Source: Microbulbifer sp. VAAF005
GTDB taxonomy: Bacteria > Pseudomonadota > Gammaproteobacteria > Pseudomonadales > Cellvibrionaceae
Direction: 5' to 3'
Length of the DNA stretch: 64,000 nucleotides
Assembly: GCF_030012985.1 (NCBI RefSeq)
Contig: NZ_CP120233.1
Coordinates: 558,001 to 622,000 of the forward strand
The position numbers and the translations under genes were made by a program. Below, one piece after another: positions 17,730 to 26,988 of this stretch (the first letter of the stretch is position 1; each line of letters starts with the position of its first letter). The notes under the pieces were generated by a model that searched no databases, was not told the origin of the DNA, and was given only the letters and a program-made list of their open reading frames with translations.

Positions 17730-18136
17730 TTTAACATTCTTCCCGTTTTACTCAGTCGGTTAGAATCTTAAACAGATGAACGCTGCTCCAAGACTCTATT
17801 CAGAGCAACCCTTGATCGGCGAGGAGCAGTAAAAAATCAAACAACCTTATCTTTGGAAGCCTAAATTGACCTACCTTTCAGGGAAGAGTCAGCTAGACTA
17901 CTTGATTGGACTAGCTATCAATATAGTCTCTCATTTGGTGAACTCGGCCTTCAAAACATATCCCGTACGATCAAGAATGACCCGGCAATAATTTTTCTCT
18001 GGAACTGCTAAAAATTCTGGGGCTTCCGGAACCCAATAAAAAAGCCGTCTCCCATCTCTCGATTCAGATGAAAATGATCCTACCCACCAACGACGGACAC
18101 TCTCTTAAGCGATAAACTACGCAGCAGAGGTGCTCT

Positions 18137-18436
18137 ATGACAAGATCAAATAAACCAACCAAAACCACTCGTAAACAGTACTCAGAGGAGTATAGAAAGG
18201 ATGCCCTAGCACTTGCGCTCAAAGTTGGGGTAAGCGTTGCCGCTAAACAGCTTGGGTTACATCCTTCTCAGATTTACGGATGGCGAAGCAAGGCTAAGTT
18301 ACATCAGTGCCGAGGGGATGCCGAGAGAGAGCTGGCCACAGAGAATGCTCGCCTTAAGCGGCAGCTGGCTGAGCAGGCAGAGGAGCTGGCGATCTTAAAA
18401 AAGGCCGCAGCGTACTTTGCAAAGAGCCTGAAATGA
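18137..18436 (+). CDS. IS3-family transposase OrfA
   Basis: 99-aa DNA-binding subunit of an IS3-type transposase. The helix-turn-helix region is about residues 12-50 ([40 protein letters not shown]), and a leucine-zipper-like helix follows (about 60-92). The slippery heptamer A-AAA-AAG lies at 18397-18403. The -1 frame is open from there straight into OrfB, so an OrfAB fusion can be made by programmed frameshifting. The stop overlaps the OrfB ATG (ATGA). Confidence 0.9.
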   Translation: MTRSNKPTKTTRKQYSEEYRKDALALALKVGVSVAAKQLGLHPSQIYGWRSKAKLHQCRGDAERELATENARLKRQLAEQAEELAILKKAAAYFAKSLK

Positions 18437-19299
18437 GGTACGCCTTCATGCAAATGCACAGGCATGAATTCAGCATCAAAGCGATGGCCAAGGTATTGAA
18501 CGTATCTCGCAGTGGGTTTTACGACTGGGTGTCAAGATCGGCCGGCCAATCCAGGTACCAGCAGTACCGAATGCAGCTCGATAGCTTGGTACAGCAGCGC
18601 TTTATAGCCAGTAAAGAACGTAGTGGCTCTCCTCGCCTGACGAAGGAGTTGGCCAGTGCGGGGAGTAAATATAATCAAAAAACAATTGCTGCCAGCATGC
18701 GTCGACAGGGCCTACGGGCTAAAGCCGCCAAGAGATATAAAGCCACAACCTATTCAAAACATGGCCTGCCAGTAGCTCCAAATCTGCTCGAGCAGAACTT
18801 CAATGCTGAAGGGCCGAATCAGAAATGGGCTGGGGATATAACCTACCTGAGAACGGAAGAAGGTTGGTTATATCTGGCTGTAGTGATAGACCTATATAGT
18901 CGGCTAGTTATTGGTTGGGCGATGTCAGAAACGATGACAGCTACATTGGTCTGTGACGCTCTTCAAATGGCTTTATGGCGACGTAAGAAACCTACGAATG
19001 TTATCGTGCATACTGGCTTCCCCTGTCAGTATTGCTCTAAAGATTATCAATCTTTGATTACAGCTTATGGTCTGCGGTGCAGCATGAGCGCCAAAGGTAA
19101 TTGCTATGATAACGCTTGTGCAGAAACATTCTTTCACTCACTTAAGGTAGAAGCAATCCATGGTAACCGCTTTCCCACAAGGTGCCTCATGCGAGAGACC
19201 GTATTTGAGTATATAGAGATAGACTACAATCGAAATCGCTTACACAGCGCCAATGGCTATCTCAGCCCTGAGGCGTTTGAGGAACAACTAGTCGCTTAG
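18433..19299 (+). CDS. IS3-family transposase OrfB (catalytic Asp replaced)
   Basis: Integrase-type DDE transposase subunit, 288 aa. The HTH_21 region is at about residues 45-105, and rve integrase core from about 125. The first catalytic Asp is present in WAGDITYL and the Glu in [11 protein letters not shown]. The second Asp normally sits in an HSDRGSQY motif, but here the sequence reads HTGFPCQY, so the Asp is gone although the frame stays open. I infer a catalytically dead transposase, or a base-calling error confined to about 12 bases. Flanking inverted repeats are intact. Confidence 0.9.
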   Translation: MRYAFMQMHRHEFSIKAMAKVLNVSRSGFYDWVSRSAGQSRYQQYRMQLDSLVQQRFIASKERSGSPRLTKELASAGSKYNQKTIAASMRRQGLRAKAAKRYKATTYSKHGLPVAPNLLEQNFNAEGPNQKWAGDITYLRTEEGWLYLAVVIDLYSRLVIGWAMSETMTATLVCDALQMALWRRKKPTNVIVHTGFPCQYCSKDYQSLITAYGLRCSMSAKGNCYDNACAETFFHSLKVEAIHGNRFPTRCLMRETVFEYIEIDYNRNRLHSANGYLSPEAFEEQLVA

Positions 19300-19570
19300 T
19301 GGTGTGTCCGTTGTTGATGGGTAGGATCAAAACTTTCTAACACTTAAATCAAGAGAGTTATCCATCCTATTTTCATCGTAAGTTGAGTTCAAAGACAAGC
19401 ACAATTGCTGTAATTTTTCCGCATCCCTCTTTTGATATGAGAATGTTTCTAGTGGAGGGTTGCTATCCTCAAAAATATAATCAACAACCTGCCAGTACAC
19501 GACCATAACACAAACAAACGTCAATACGGCCTTATCTTTTCTTTTGAAACTAATATTAATACTCAAAGCA

Positions 19571-19660
19571 TTATGATCCTTTAGCAATAAGGCACATCAG
19601 CTCCATTTTAGCTTCATCAAACGAATCAAAATAAGCTTCAGTAGTAGCATTAGCTAGCAT
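19571..19660 (-). CDS. Possible 29-aa ORF upstream of the split gene
   Basis: ATG at 19660, preceded on its strand by AGGGG five bases upstream, encodes MLANATTEAYFDSFDEAKME and nine more residues. It ends at 19571, overlapping the TTG start of the split gene by 17 bases, which would suit translational coupling. Its first codon lies at the edge of a repeated block (19656-19785), so the start context may be borrowed from that repeat. Coding status is doubtful; it could be the remnant of a longer gene. Confidence 0.3.
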   Translation of the reverse strand: MLANATTEAYFDSFDEAKMELMCLIAKGS

Positions 19661-19785
19661 TTCGTCCCCTTTACCTCTTAATCAAAGAGAAAGAGTCATC
19701 AGAAGGGAGCTAGCTCTATCATTGTTGCCCCCCTCCCTTCTTTAGCTGTCCTAGAGTCCTATTCAATCCACGGATGTCCAGGATT
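19656..19785. repeat. RAYT-associated intergenic repeat, copy 1
   Basis: Shares AGCATTTCGTC, CTTTACCTCTTAA, CAAAGAGAAAGA, CCTCCCTTCTTT and GCTGTCCTAGA blocks with copies at 21363-21491 and 21986-22089, and ends in a GTCCAGGA motif. Read on the minus strand it contains GGACA-type boxes (GGACAGC or GGACACCC) before short hairpin-prone segments, like a REP family served by the nearby RAYT. Confidence 0.55.
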
Positions 19786-19801
19786 ATTCACCTCCACTAA
19801 C

Positions 19802-20140
19802 TTACAAAGACCCTCTATTTTTATATATCTTCCAGCTTAATGATAAAAACCCAATCATTGTTAAAAACAACCCAAATGGAAATAATAGATTTAGCAAAAC
19901 AAAAGCAATTTGTGATGAACCTTCCGAAATTTTATACCATATCTCATCAGACTCTAGTGTATAGGATGGTCCATATACACGAAACAACCTTCCACTCTCA
20001 GCAACAATTAGCCCAATTAAAATTAATGTTGACTGACAACTTCTCTTTGTAAGAAAGAATAGAATACCACCAATGATCAAGCCTCCAAAGGCAAGAGACA
20101 TCAACACGGCTCCAATTATCTCAATAGCCCATACATACAT
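19802..20140 (-). CDS. Small membrane protein, unknown
   Basis: 112 aa with three hydrophobic helices (about 5-30, 37-50 and 76-103) and a basic C-terminus (WKIYKNRGSL). ATG at 20140 (MYVWAIEIIG). No family recognised. It lies on the same strand as the RHS operon and a few kb downstream of its end, next to another split small membrane protein. This is the kind of place where displaced toxin-tip or immunity genes collect, so an orphan immunity role is possible but unproven. Confidence 0.55.
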   Translation of the reverse strand: MYVWAIEIIGAVLMSLAFGGLIIGGILFFLTKRSCQSTLILIGLIVAESGRLFRVYGPSYTLESDEIWYKISEGSSQIAFVLLNLLFPFGLFLTMIGFLSLSWKIYKNRGSL

Positions 20141-20160
20141 AATTTATTCCAAGTCAGCCG

Positions 20161-20204
20161 TAATAGTTCTGGACACCCTCGATAATAGTTCTGGACACCC
20201 TCGA
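20161..20204. repeat. Two tandem 22-bp copies with GGACACCC
   Basis: TAATAGTTCTGGACACCCTC followed by GA is repeated exactly twice (20161-20182 and 20183-20204), about 90 bases before a RAYT gene. GGACACCC also occurs in front of the second RAYT copy (58581-58588) and, inverted, at 58544-58551 and 59815-59822. Confidence 0.7.
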
Positions 20205-20295
20205 AATAGAAAGTATAAACCGCCAGCCCTATTGACAAAAGATTAAAATCTCACAAAATACTGTATGTTCATACAGCAAATTGTGCGTACAGCCA

Positions 20296-21282
20296 ATGAC
20301 TCTACCGCGAAGTGCCCAGATATCTCTGGATACAACACCCTATTATCACTGTGTTTCCCGCTGTGTGCGGCGTGCATTTCTGTGTGGTAGAGATACTGAA
20401 TCCGGAAAAGATTATGAGCATCGGCGCGAATGGATTGAAAGCCGTATGTATAAGTTGGACGAGGTATTTGCTCTAGATATTGCCGCCTATGCGGTAATGA
20501 GTAATCACTACCATATAGTGCTATATATTGACACAGAATCGGCTAACAAGTGGTCTATTCCAGAGGTAATTACTCGCTGGCAAAAGCTATTCAAGGCTTC
20601 CAGCTTAGCTCAGCGCTATCTTCAGGGCGATGCCCTCGATCACTGTGAGGTAACCAAACTAAAAGAAGTTGTTTCCCAATGGCGGGAGCGCCTAATGGAT
20701 ATTAGCTGGTTTATGCGCTGCTTAAATGAATCTATCGCTCGCCAGGCCAATGCTGAGGACCAGTGTACAGGTCGCTTTTGGGAAGGCCGTTTTAAGTCCC
20801 AGGCCTTACTGGATGAAAGAGCCCTCGCCGCCTGTATGGCTTATGTAGACCTCAACCCGATCCGTGCCAATATTGCCAAGACACCTGAAGAGTCTGATTA
20901 CACTTCGATTCAACAGCGTATTCGTACGGCAGTCTCAGGCAAGCAGCCAAAAAATTTACTTCCATTTGTCGGCAGTGATCGTTTGAATATGCCAAAAGGG
21001 CTACCCTTTCAATTGGATCACTATTTGGAGTTGGTAGACTGGAGTGGTCGGCATTTAGACCCCAGAAAACGAGGCTGTATTACTGAAAACACGCCCCCTA
21101 TCCTTGAACGGCTCAGCATTTCACCCAAACACTGGCGATATCTCAATCGAAATTTTGAAAGTCGCTTTAAAGGCTTAGTGGGATCGGTGGAGGCGGTAAA
21201 GCAAACTTGCATCCAACTCGATAAACGCTGGGTACATGGTATAGCTGATTGCCGGCGCTTCCTCTCAGCTACGCCCTTCTAA
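20296..21282 (+). CDS. REP-associated tyrosine transposase (RAYT, Y1_Tnp)
   Basis: Single-strand DNA endonuclease of the IS200/IS605-related Y1 superfamily, thought to move or maintain REP sequences. ATG at 20296 (MTLPRSAQISLDTTPYYHCV) matches the start of the second copy at 58681. The HUH motif is SNHYHIVLY at about residues 70-78. The catalytic Tyr should lie in the helix around AACMAYVDLNPIRA, which carries the typical YVDLNP. Length 328 aa. GGACACCC-type repeats flank the gene on both sides, and a partial tandem copy of its 3' half follows. This copy is intact and likely to be the active one of the three in the window. Confidence 0.88.
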   Translation: MTLPRSAQISLDTTPYYHCVSRCVRRAFLCGRDTESGKDYEHRREWIESRMYKLDEVFALDIAAYAVMSNHYHIVLYIDTESANKWSIPEVITRWQKLFKASSLAQRYLQGDALDHCEVTKLKEVVSQWRERLMDISWFMRCLNESIARQANAEDQCTGRFWEGRFKSQALLDERALAACMAYVDLNPIRANIAKTPEESDYTSIQQRIRTAVSGKQPKNLLPFVGSDRLNMPKGLPFQLDHYLELVDWSGRHLDPRKRGCITENTPPILERLSISPKHWRYLNRNFESRFKGLVGSVEAVKQTCIQLDKRWVHGIADCRRFLSATPF

Positions 21283-21362
21283 TTTATCCCTACTCCAAAA
21301 GTGCTCGATAGCTGCTCTTTTATCCAAAAATAGCGATTCCCAAAACCTAACTACCAATTCCC

Positions 21363-21491
21363 AGCATTTCGTCTCCTTTACCTCTTAAACAAAGAGAAAG
21401 AACCGCCAGAGAGGAAGTCAGTTTTGTTACTGGCTCCATCCTCCCTTCTTTGGCTGTCCTAGAATCTTCAATCTTTGGGTGTCCAGGAATT
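21363..21491. repeat. RAYT-associated intergenic repeat, copy 2
   Basis: Second copy of the block described at 19656-19785, lying just after the intact RAYT gene. It contains CAAAGAGAAAGAACCGCC, the CCTCCCTTCTTTGGCTGTCC box and TTGGGTGTCCAGGAAT, and ends at the join with the duplicated RAYT 3' fragment. Confidence 0.6.
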
Positions 21492-21500
21492 CTTTTCTCC

Positions 21501-21905
21501 AAGACACCTGAAGAGTCTGATTACACTTCGATTCAACAGCGTATTCGTACGGCAGTCTCAGGCAAGCAGCCAAAAAATTTACTTCCATTTGTCGGCAGTG
21601 ATCGTTTGAATATGCCAAAAGGGCTACCCTTTCAATTGGATCACTATTTGGAGTTGGTAGACTGGAGTGGTCGGCATTTAGACCCCAGAAAACGAGGCTG
21701 TATTACCGAAAACACGCCCCCTATCCTTGAACGGCTCAGTATTTCACCCAAACACTGGCGATATCTCAATCGAAATTTTGAAAGTCGCTTTAAAGGCTTA
21801 GTGGGGTCGGTGGAGGCGGTAAAGCAAACTTGCATCCAACTCGATAAACGCTGGGTACATGGTATAGCTGATTGCCGGCGCTTCCTCTCAGCTACGCCCT
21901 TCTAA
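21501..21905 (+). pseudogene. Tandem duplicate of the RAYT 3' portion
   Basis: Matches 20878-21282 almost base for base at a constant offset of 623 bp, starting AAGACACCTGAAGAG and ending at the same stop. Only a few substitutions are seen (for example ACTGAA versus ACCGAA). Homology continues past the stop to about 22010. It lacks the HUH half, so it cannot be a working transposase. The near identity implies a recent duplication. Confidence 0.85.
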
Positions 21906-21985
21906 TTTATCCCTACTCCAAAAGTGCTCGATAGCTGCTCTTTTATCCAAAAATAGCGATTCCCAAAACCTAACTACCAATTCCC

Positions 21986-22089
21986 AGCATTTCGTCTCCT
22001 TTACCTCTTAATCATCCCTTCTTTGGCTGTCCTAGAGTCCTAGAGTCCTAGAGTCCTAGAATTTTCAATCTTTGGGTGTCCAGGAATTT
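21986..22089. repeat. RAYT-associated intergenic repeat, copy 3, with 8-bp tandem repeat
   Basis: Third, internally shortened copy of the block at 19656-19785. It includes four exact tandem copies of GTCCTAGA at 22029-22060, likely slippage within the GTCCTAGAGTCC motif of copy 1. Further GGCTGTCC and GTCCAGGA motifs run to about 22295. No gene is visible from 21906 to 22315. Confidence 0.6.
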
Positions 22090-22315
22090 CATTTCCAAGA
22101 TTTCGAATCTTCAATCTATGGCTGTCCAGGATTTCTACCTGCCCCCGCATCTTTTTACCTACGGTCTAATAAAAACGTTATCAGCGCCAATTCGCCACCC
22201 ACTTTGTTGTAGGCACTCCATCTACCTGTCCTATGGCACAGAAGTTCTCACCTAGCTTTTACCCTCCAATCCATGGCCCAATCCATGGCTGTCCTTTTTG
22301 TTACCTGCCGCCTAT

Positions 22316-22606
22316 TTATTTATATCTCAACCACAAAGAACACAACATGCTCACATAACCAGCCCCCACCAAAACCCCAATAGAGGACAGATTTAGAGTT
22401 TCAACTAAACCACCACCTCGTGCAGAAAAAAAATAGATTGCGGCAATGATATAACCTAAAACTCCACCCACAACCATCGAAAATGATAATTTTTTTGAAT
22501 CTGTAAACCTTTTTCTAAGCAGCCAATAACCGACAGTAAAAATATTCATACCCAAGGACATTATGGGTAGCGCAAGAAAAAATAATAAGAAATACACTTC
22601 TTTCAT
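22316..22606 (-). CDS. Small membrane protein, candidate immunity protein for the RHS tip
   Basis: 96 aa with three predicted membrane helices (about 4-28, 42-61 and 72-92). ATG at 22606 overlaps the RHS stop codon (ATGA), so translation is probably coupled. No family recognised. In polymorphic RHS toxins, the gene directly after the variable C-terminal tip usually encodes the cognate immunity protein, and a membrane protein there suits a toxin acting on membranes. This role is inferred from position and topology only. Confidence 0.6.
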   Translation of the reverse strand: MKEVYFLLFFLALPIMSLGMNIFTVGYWLLRKRFTDSKKLSFSMVVGGVLGYIIAAIYFFSARGGGLVETLNLSSIGVLVGAGYVSMLCSLWLRYK

Positions 22607-25600
22607 TGATTAATCGTCGGCCAGCCATACTCACAAATATAATCCGCCCCATAAGCCTTAATGAGCCCAGCCTTTACCTCTAGTTTGTCACCAAACCCTG
22701 CCATCGACTCATTTATTTTTAAATCTATCACAATTGCATTTATTAACAAACCCACTCCAGGGCCAAACCTAAGACCTACAAGGCTTGCGGGTATATTGAT
22801 GCCAAGATCTATATTTTCTTCTTCTGAATGCCTCTTATTGTAGGACTTTTCCCACTCCTTACCACACTCATCACTACACTTAACAGATGCAACAATGGCT
22901 CCAGAAACATCAAAATTTAGACGAATAAGTAAAAGTGTTAAATAATGATCAAACCCGGAAGTGTACTCCCAGCCTGAATAGCTCACATTTATAGTACTCT
23001 GATCTAGGTGAGGATGCTCCATCCATACTCCGGAAGCTTTTAATCCGTTAGGATCAATTAACATGACTGGATTCTGGTTCGCATAAGTAAATATATTTAG
23101 CCCTCCATATAACCCCAAAGGATCACCCTGAATATACCGCCCAAGAGCTGGGTCATAATTTCGGAAATAGTTATAACTCAATCCACTTTCACCATCGTAA
23201 TACTGCCCGGGGAAACGTATATTGAATGTAACAATATACCCATCCCCATCCACATCGCCATCTATGACCGCTTCCCCAAAAACCGATCGAGTACTACGCC
23301 AAATAGCTTCCCCATCGCTATTAATCAGTAGTCTTGGCGTATCTAAATGGTCACTATACACCGTATAACTACCCTTGGTATCTACAACCTGAATCGGAGC
23401 ATAAGAGCCAGGTAAGTAGTCGTAGCGCTGGATAAGACTTGCAGTGCCACTGGTCTCCTCAAACTCTGCTATTAGCTGCGTACCATTCCATAAAAACCAT
23501 GTAGTGATGCCATCCACAGTTTTGTACAAACGTCGACCACTAACTCCGTAACCATAACTAGCAATGGTAGTACCATCGGTATAGCCGGTAAGACGGTTGT
23601 CTAGATCATAAGTAAAGGTTTTATTTTCCGTTCCAGTAATAGACGTTAAATTACCATCACTGTCATAGCTGCGGATCAGCGCTTCATTATTTTGGCTGAT
23701 CAGTTGATTACTGCTATTGTATTCGTAGACAGTATTATCACTTGGGTCTTCTCGATTACCCACCCCGTCATAAGAAAAGGTTTCATCAGCAAAAGCTATG
23801 CTATCGGGATAGTCAGCGCTAGTGAGCCGATCAACTCCATCATAAGTGAAGGATTGGACACCATCATTGTCACTGTAGGAAATAATCTTGTTGGCGGCAT
23901 CAAAGCTGTAACTCAAGGCTTCCAAGATTGTGCCGGAAGGATCTTCAAGAGTGGTGCTAGTTAAAGTACCATCGACATTGTAGATGTTGGTACGCCTAGC
24001 TCCTGACGCATATGTGAGACTTGTCCAGTGATCAGCGGAGTCGTATCCCAAAGTATGAGTACTGCCTGCTAAAGTAGCACTGATTAAGCGGGCATAGTCG
24101 TCATAACCAAAGCTATGATTCGTAAGTACACCACCCGTCTCTATAGTGTTGTCCAGACTAAGTCCATTTAAATCACCCTGGGTGTTATAAGTGTAGCTGA
24201 GGGTACGATCCCCACCGGGAATATAATGGTTAGACGTTTGAGATAGACGATTTAATGCATCATAACTATTTGTGTAAAGCGCATTACTTTGTATCGCCGT
24301 GTCAATAGCTTGGGTTAGCTGTCCATTATCATTGTAGGCAAAACTCTGGCTACGCTCAGTATTATTACTGGCATGGTCTGTAGCACTAGCAAAATGCTCT
24401 ATACTTACCAACCCACCCCAACTTTCATAGCTATACTCTAATACCTGTCCACGAGCGCCAGTTTTGCTGGAAAGACGATCGCGGTCATCGTAGCTAAAGA
24501 TTGCAGTCTCTCCACCAGGGTGAACTTCTCCAATTTTGCGGCCTAGACGATCATAGGTGTAAGTAGTGGTATTGTTTTCCGGGTCAGTAATAGTCAGTAG
24601 ATTACCGCTGGCATCGTAACTATAGGATGTAACAAGACTCGGACTGACTCCTTGATGTTCACTTTCAGTCAGCCTACCAAGTGCATCGTAGGTATAGATG
24701 ACAACTCGATTTAACGGGTCAGTCGTGCTAACAACATTATTGAAGGCGTCGTAACTATAGCTGATCTCACTACCCTCGGGGTCAGTAGTACTAGCTAAGT
24801 TGCCTACCATATCATAAGTGAAAGTGGTTGCATTGCCTAATGCATCGGAGGTTCTTAAGCGCCGGCCCAAACTATCGTAGGTATAACTCTGGTAGGTAGT
24901 TTTAGTTCCATCACTACCCTGACGCTCAATACTAATAATCCGATCTTTACCATCGTAATTGATCAGCGTGATTTGTCCAGCGATGACCTCCTCAGTGGTA
25001 CTATCTGTACTGCGCCCTATTTCCACCTGCACCAGATTATTGTCCGCATAGGTGTAATGGGTTTCCTCGTTCAAGGCATTAGTAACCTGCACCGGGCGGT
25101 TTATATCGTCATAGGCGTAGGTGGTAATGTTGCCTATGGCATCAGTGATGGTCAGACGGTTACCCGCTTGGTCATAAGTATAGGTTTTCTCACCAGTAGT
25201 CAAAGCATTACCATTTTGGTCTTTCCAATACTCTTTGGTGGGGTAAAGACTTTCATTCTCATATTCCAGCACATACTGGCTACCATCAGCGTAGATAGTT
25301 GCAGTGAGCTGGTTGCGGGCATTGTAGCTATAGCTAGTAGTTTGATAGCTTCCGTCGGCCTTTAATTTTTTGATACTGGCCAGAGTCTGGGGATTGCCGT
25401 CACTATCGTAATTAAAGGTATATTCGGTGCGGAACACAGTGGTGGCATCAGCTGAGGAAACTATCTCTTCACTGGCTATCCATCCACCTTCATAAGTCCA
25501 ACTGGTAGTAATGATTTCACCACTAGCCAAGTTAACTGCTTTACTCAGACGACGGTTATCAGTGTTGTAGGTGTAATCAATAGCGCGCGCCAGGGTGCGA

Positions 25601-26921
25601 TCACCATTGTCATCAGCCAGGCCATAGCGTTCTTCACGGGTAACGTTATTATTAGCATCGCGGGTTTTTACGGTGAGATAGCCTGCTTGATCCTCGTACT
25701 CCACTGTGCGGCCGTCTTCGTTAAACACGTAGCGCTCAGTCGTGGTATAGGGGTTATTACCATCGGCATCGGTAATCGTGGTAGTGACTTCGGTTTCATA
25801 ACCCTCGGTGACATAGTCAAACTCGAAGATTAGATTACCGTAGACCTCTTTGATCACCCGATCTTCAGAATCGTAGGTTTCCTCATAGGGCGTAGCATTT
25901 TCACCCACCTGGAAATAGGTCAGGTTATGGCTATCGTTACTGTCTTCGTATTTATAGGTAGATACCAACCCTTCCAGGCCAGTGACTTTAATCAGGTTGC
26001 CTGAAGTTAGGGTATTGCCTTCACTATCATCCAGCGTGTCGTGGCTATAAACAACAGTACGGCCGGTGTGATCCACCGCTTGGGTAACACGGCCGGTGTC
26101 GCTATCGTAACTGAAGCTAACGTAGTTACCACTCAGGCTTCCATCTGCCAGGCGCTCTTCAATTTTTTGCAACTGGTAGCTATAGGCCACCGTCATCGGC
26201 TTAGAGGGATCGACGGAATAAAGAGAAGTACCGACGATAGGAAAGCGTTCACTGCTGTAAGTAAACTCCAGGCGCTGACCGGTTTTGCTTTCTCGCGCCG
26301 TCAGTCGGCCCTCGGCATCGTAGTAATCCTTGCGTCCATTATTGTGGGCAAAGGTGTAGGTACCATCGCTATCTTCACTCAGGGTTCCACGCAACCCAGC
26401 TACATCGCTCACATAGGCACCGCCACTGTAAACAAACTCAGCGCGGTGCCCGGCACAATAGCGGATTATTACTTTATCATCGGGGTATTCATACAAGCGG
26501 TAATCGTGATCGAAAGCCCAGCCATAACCCAGAGCGCTGTCATAATCCGATTGGTTATTGTATTTACGTATAATTTGAATCGGGTAACTGCCGTTGACCA
26601 CCATATCGGTTTCTTTATGGCGTTCCTGGCCGCTGTTAAGCACAACCGTCCCCCCTCAACAGGCTCTTTGGGACACCCCCCGCCTGCACCACTACCACCA
26701 CCAGTGCCATCGCCGCTATTGGAACCGGTACCACCGCCGAAGGTGTGCGCCTGACCGGGGCCGGCGGCTATGGCTAGGGTTAAAGCCAGCATCGCTGAAG
26801 CTAGGGGCGGACGAATAGAGTTCGCGCTTGCGCAGACGCGCCGGGCACCTTCCAAGGTTTTGCTAAATCCAACGAGGGCTTTTAGCGGTGTTTTTAGTAT
26901 TTTGTTGGCAAAACTGCTCAT
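22603..26921 (-). CDS. RHS/YD-repeat protein with variable C-terminal tip, apparent frameshift near the N-terminus
   Basis: ATG at 26921 begins a long export leader (hydrophobic SAMLALTLAIAAGPGQAHT) and a Gly-rich linker. Adding one G to the six-G run (plus-strand C6, 26650-26655) joins CPKEPVEGG to TVVLNSGQERHKETDMVVNG in the other frame, giving about 1,439 aa. As sequenced, the main frame is open only from about 26643. It contains a DUF6531-like start (YPIQIIRKYNNQ), some twenty YD repeats forming the RHS shell, and the core end motif (YNYFRNYDPALGRYIQGDPL, then DPNGL). About 145 unique residues follow (KASGVWMEHPHL...), including a hydrophobic stretch near LVGLRFGPGVGLLINAIVID. This tip is the likely toxin. 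The gene is the last large one of the operon. Confidence 0.85.
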
Positions 26922-26988
26922 GGGTATTCCCTATCCCCCCGATTGCTGGCCGGGAGTGTGATTCTTATTCAGTTCAAATCGGACGATA

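Larger units (their letters stand above)
18075..19329 (+). mobile_element. IS3-family insertion sequence, about 1,255 bp
   Basis: Terminal inverted repeats: left 18075-18100 (TGATCCTACCCACCAACGAC...), right 19304-19329, whose reverse complement reads TGATCCTACCCATCAACAAC... Both run on into GGACAC. The flanking AAA (18072-18074 and 19330-19332) is a 3-bp target duplication, normal for IS3. It carries overlapping orfA and orfB with an A6G frameshift signal. The element split a small minus-strand gene that can be rebuilt exactly across the duplication. The transposase lacks one catalytic Asp, so the copy is probably inactive on its own. Confidence 0.9.
17931..19587 (-). pseudogene. Small membrane-anchored protein gene split by the IS3 element
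   Basis: The 5' part (19587 down to 19330) encodes LKDHNALSINISFKRKDK and a membrane segment LTFVCVMVVYWQVVDYIF, then ends ...LDLSVRKF at a TGA supplied by the IS end. Removing the IS and one AAA target copy joins this in frame to 18071-17931, giving SSESRDGRRLFYWVPEAPEF ... VLKAEFTK and a stop at 17931. The rebuilt protein is about 132 aa with one N-terminal transmembrane helix. Start TTG at 19587 is uncertain. No family recognised. It lies on the strand of the RHS operon and downstream of it, among other small membrane proteins. Confidence 0.65.

Noticed and set aside
26041..26754. A 237-codon plus-strand frame opposite the RHS gene
   Set aside because: It is antisense to YD repeats, with no ribosome site and no recognisable family; the RHS reading is clearly the real one.
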